Below, piece by piece: positions 61,963-64,000 of a stretch of 64,000 nucleotides of DNA (its first letter is position 1; each line of letters opens with the position of its first letter). The notes beneath the pieces were generated by a model that saw only the letters and a program-made list of their open reading frames with translations, searched no databases and was not told where the DNA came from. A program made the position numbers and the translations under genes. The DNA comes from Dyadobacter sp. (GTDB lineage Bacteria > Bacteroidota > Bacteroidia > Cytophagales > Spirosomataceae): positions 62,001 to 126,000 of the forward strand of contig NZ_JAGIAS010000011.1 of assembly GCF_017744695.1 (NCBI RefSeq), in the 5' to 3' direction.

Positions 61963-63174
61963 TCACGCGTTTTTGAGTTTGGGTAAAAGACCGGTGATAA
62001 TGCCGATCAGCGGTAAAAATGCACAAAGCTGAAACACATATTCGATGCTGGTATGATCGGCCAGGTTGCCCAGCAACGCGGAACCAAGCCCTCCCATACC
62101 GAAAGACAATCCAAAGAACAGTCCGCCTATCAGCCCGACTTTCCCTGGCACCAATTCCTGAGCGTAAACAACAATCGCGGAAAAGGCTGAGGAAATGATC
62201 AGTCCGATACAAACCGACAGGATGGTCGTCCAAAACAGATTGGCGTAGGGTAACAGCATGGTGAACGGTGCGGCTCCGAGGATCGAAATCCAGATGACAT
62301 ATTTGCGCCCGAACCTGTCCCCTATCGGCCCACCGGCGACGGTTCCAATGGCAACGGCCGACGAGAATATAAACAATTGGATTTGAGACTCCTGGATCGT
62401 CAGACCAAATTTATTCATGAGAAAAAATGTATAGTAACTGGTCATCCCGGCCAGATATACATACTTGGAAAAGATCAGGATCAGCAGAATCACGAGCGAG
62501 AAAACGACTTTGTTTTGACTCAGTGAAGCGTGGACAGCGGATACTTTTTTAGCCGATTTAGGCAAAATACCCCCTCTGTACCATTGCCCTATATAAATGG
62601 CAAGTACGCCGCCCAGCAGCGCGGCCACCGAAAACCACATGATGCCGTGCTGGCCAAAAGGTGCGACAATCAATGCGGCTAACAACGGGCCCAGCGCACT
62701 GCCGCTGTTACCACCGAGCTGGAAAAAAGACTGGGCGAACCCGCGTTTGCCTCCCGATGCCAAATGCGCAATGCGCGAGGACTCCGGATGAAAGATCGAC
62801 GATCCGATACCGATCAGGCTCACCGCGATTAATACGAACCCGAAGGAGTTTGCCCAGGCCAGTGAAAGAACCCCAATCAGGGAGAAGCCCATACCTATTG
62901 CAATCGAGAAAGGTTTGGGATTTTTGTCTGTATAAAGGCCTACAAACGGCTGCAATAGCGAAGCGGTGATCTGGTAGCACAGCGTCACCAGGCCGATCTG
63001 CGCGAAACTCAGGTGAAAATCAACTTTGAGCAAGGGGTAAATCGACGCAATGACTGCCTGCATCGTGTCATTCAACAAATGTGCGAAACTGATCGCAAAG
63101 AGAATCGGATAAACCGTTCTCTGAGGTTGCAGAACGGAGGCGGATGGTTCCTGAACGGCTGAACTATTCATCAT
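61963..63174 (-). CDS. MFS exporter, fosmidomycin-resistance (Fsr) type
   Basis: 403 residues with 12 spans. The N-terminal YPILFAISFAHLLNDTMQAV-IASIYPLLK and SFAQIGLVTLCYQITASLLQ-PFVGLYTDK are the Fsr signature, with the usual G-x-G-S-S-x-F-H-P in LIGIGSSIFHPESSRIA and then FAQSFFQLGGNSGSALGPLL. Members export small hydrophilic drugs, including fosmidomycin, across the inner membrane. It lies 28 bp after a GntR/FCD regulator on the same strand. Its start codon is inside a 21-bp element that also covers the regulator start. Confidence 0.9.
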   Translation of the reverse strand: MMNSSAVQEPSASVLQPQRTVYPILFAISFAHLLNDTMQAVIASIYPLLKVDFHLSFAQIGLVTLCYQITASLLQPFVGLYTDKNPKPFSIAIGMGFSLIGVLSLAWANSFGFVLIAVSLIGIGSSIFHPESSRIAHLASGGKRGFAQSFFQLGGNSGSALGPLLAALIVAPFGQHGIMWFSVAALLGGVLAIYIGQWYRGGILPKSAKKVSAVHASLSQNKVVFSLVILLILIFSKYVYLAGMTSYYTFFLMNKFGLTIQESQIQLFIFSSAVAIGTVAGGPIGDRFGRKYVIWISILGAAPFTMLLPYANLFWTTILSVCIGLIISSAFSAIVVYAQELVPGKVGLIGGLFFGLSFGMGGLGSALLGNLADHTSIEYVFQLCAFLPLIGIITGLLPKLKNA

Positions 63175-63185
63175 ATCATCTGATG
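63165..63185. promoter_or_regulatory. Operator-like 21-bp repeat at the MFS start, copy 2
   Basis: Identical to the element at 63853-63873 over 21 bp, and it includes ATCATATCATCTGATG. It overlaps the start codons of the exporter at 63172-63174 and 63169-63171. The palindrome core TCATC-T-GATGA is intact up to its last base. Confidence 0.7.
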
Positions 63186-63202
63186 TTTGATGGTAAAAAA
63201 AT

Positions 63203-63862
63203 TTAGTGTTTCAATATTTGCCTGGCGTAACGCAATGCCTGCTCTTCGTTACCATCTCTGATACTTTCGAACAGGGATTTATGCAGGTCGTTGGTTTGGA
63301 TGAACGTAGTGGTGTCGGGGTAAATTTGTAGAAACCAGCTTTTCAACCGGGATGAAAATGCGTGATACATATCGGCCAGGATTTCATTCCCTGAGGCCAT
63401 GGCAATGCTCACGTGAAAATTGATGTCGGCCTGAATGCATTCCTCGATCTTTTCCTGCTGAGAAGCCTGGATCCGCTCGTTCAGAAAACCTTCTATTACA
63501 TCGAGTTGCTGTTGGGTACGATTGAGCGCCGCTTTTTGCGCGATTTTAATTTCCAGAAGCTGCCTTACTTCATCGATATCTTTTGCCGCAGCGCGGTTCA
63601 GGCGCTGGTGTAAAGTTTCATTGTCTTCTACAAACTCATTGATGAACGTCCCCAGCCCCTGCTGCACGCGCAACAAACCGGAGTTCGCCAGCATTCTGAC
63701 CGCCTCCCGAATGGACGAACGCCCTACCCCGTATTGCTTCATCAATTCGGGTTCAGTCGGCAATTGCTGCCCAGCCACGTACCGCCCCGAACGAATATAG
63801 TCTTTGATCTGGCCCGCCACTTCATCCGCCAAAGATCTTTTCTGTATGCGCATATTCATCAT
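63203..63862 (-). CDS. GntR family regulator, FadR/FCD type
   Basis: 219 residues from the ATG at 63862; the frame extends upstream to a TTG at 63877. The N-terminal winged helix is IKDYIRSGRYVAGQQLPTEP-ELMKQYGVGRSSIREAVRML-ANSGLLRVQQGLGTFI. The all-helical FCD domain (about 85-215) supplies the metal/ligand residues seen in DEVRQLLEIKIAQKAAL, ECIQADINFHVSIAMASGNE and TNDLHKSLFESIRDGNEEQA. It probably represses itself and the exporter through the repeated element at both starts, and releases in the presence of an organic-acid-type ligand. Confidence 0.92.
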   Translation of the reverse strand: MMNMRIQKRSLADEVAGQIKDYIRSGRYVAGQQLPTEPELMKQYGVGRSSIREAVRMLANSGLLRVQQGLGTFINEFVEDNETLHQRLNRAAAKDIDEVRQLLEIKIAQKAALNRTQQQLDVIEGFLNERIQASQQEKIEECIQADINFHVSIAMASGNEILADMYHAFSSRLKSWFLQIYPDTTTFIQTNDLHKSLFESIRDGNEEQALRYARQILKH

Positions 63863-63873
63863 ATCATCTGATG
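63853..63873. promoter_or_regulatory. Operator-like 21-bp repeat at the regulator start, copy 1
   Basis: Contains ATTCATCATATCATCTGATG and the exact palindrome TCATC-T-GATGA. It covers the start codon of the GntR/FCD gene at 63860-63862. The same 21 bp recur at 63165-63185 at the start of the next gene, which points to a shared regulator binding site. Confidence 0.72.
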
Positions 63874-64000
63874 ACAAAGATATATGGGTTCAGGAGAAAT
63901 CCATACTTCCAAAAGAAAAAACGGACCGAATGTCGCTCCGGTCAACTTATCAGACTAAATTTTATAAAAATTGTAATAGTTTTGTCTCAAAACTATTTTT

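Overview
The window looks like the chromosome of a Bacteroidetes bacterium of the order Cytophagales; a Dyadobacter- or Spirosoma-like member of the Spirosomaceae is my best guess. The signs are four SusC/SusD pairs, an ECF sigma factor with a FecR anti-sigma factor beside a SusC that carries an STN domain, GLPGLI and DUF4142 family proteins, AraC regulators of Bacteroidetes type, lipoprotein signals with acidic or lysine residues after the cysteine, and few Shine-Dalgarno sequences. No rRNA, tRNA, CRISPR array, integrase or transposase gene was seen. The taxonomic call is an inference from gene content.

Layout. (1) 1-8.7 kb is mixed housekeeping and accessory sequence: a partial TonB-dependent-receptor-like gene coupled to a GLPGLI protein, a decayed DUF4142 gene, an ABM monooxygenase, a cupin, an AraC regulator, a hexapeptide acetyltransferase, RidA, a cluster of palindromic repeats, a Crp-like regulator and a DUF308 membrane protein. 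(2) 8.8-24.9 kb has a secreted double-domain hydrolase, a first SusC/SusD pair behind a LacI-like operator, and on the minus strand the series sigma factor, FecR, STN-SusC, SusD and a Tat-exported polysaccharide pyruvyl transferase-like protein. (3) 25.4-34.1 kb is a compact sigma-54 island. Three -24/-12 promoters, each next to copies of a TGACGAAATATCGTCA-like element, drive an unknown protein plus enhancer-binding protein 1, an NmrA-like protein plus a 56-residue peptide plus pirin, and a bestrophin channel plus enhancer-binding protein 2. (4) 34.2-36.0 kb holds an S41 peptidase and an AraC regulator.

(5) 36.3-59.0 kb is a large carbohydrate or phenolic-glycoside utilization locus: an MFS transporter, an L-fucose/L-arabinose isomerase-like enzyme, two tandem SusC/SusD pairs, an unrecognised 838-residue secreted protein that could be a new glycosidase, an SGNH esterase, a UTRA-type GntR regulator, a tannase/feruloyl esterase, a PVC-type cytochrome c dehydrogenase-like protein and a polysaccharide deacetylase. 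An identical 13-bp element, TTAGTGCGTTAAG, stands in front of the transporter, the isomerase and the regulator/tannase intergenic region, which suggests that the GntR protein controls the whole locus. A plausible reading is that the SusCD systems import ester-decorated glycans or phenolic glycosides, the esterases and deacetylase strip decorations, and the transporter and isomerase handle the released sugar.

(6) 59.1-64.0 kb holds a DUF932-like protein, a small unknown protein and a Rnk/GreA-like protein, then a minus-strand lipoprotein, and a fosmidomycin-resistance-type MFS exporter behind a GntR/FCD regulator. The last two genes begin inside identical copies of a 21-bp operator-like repeat.

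All function calls come from reading the sequence and recalling family motifs; no search was run.
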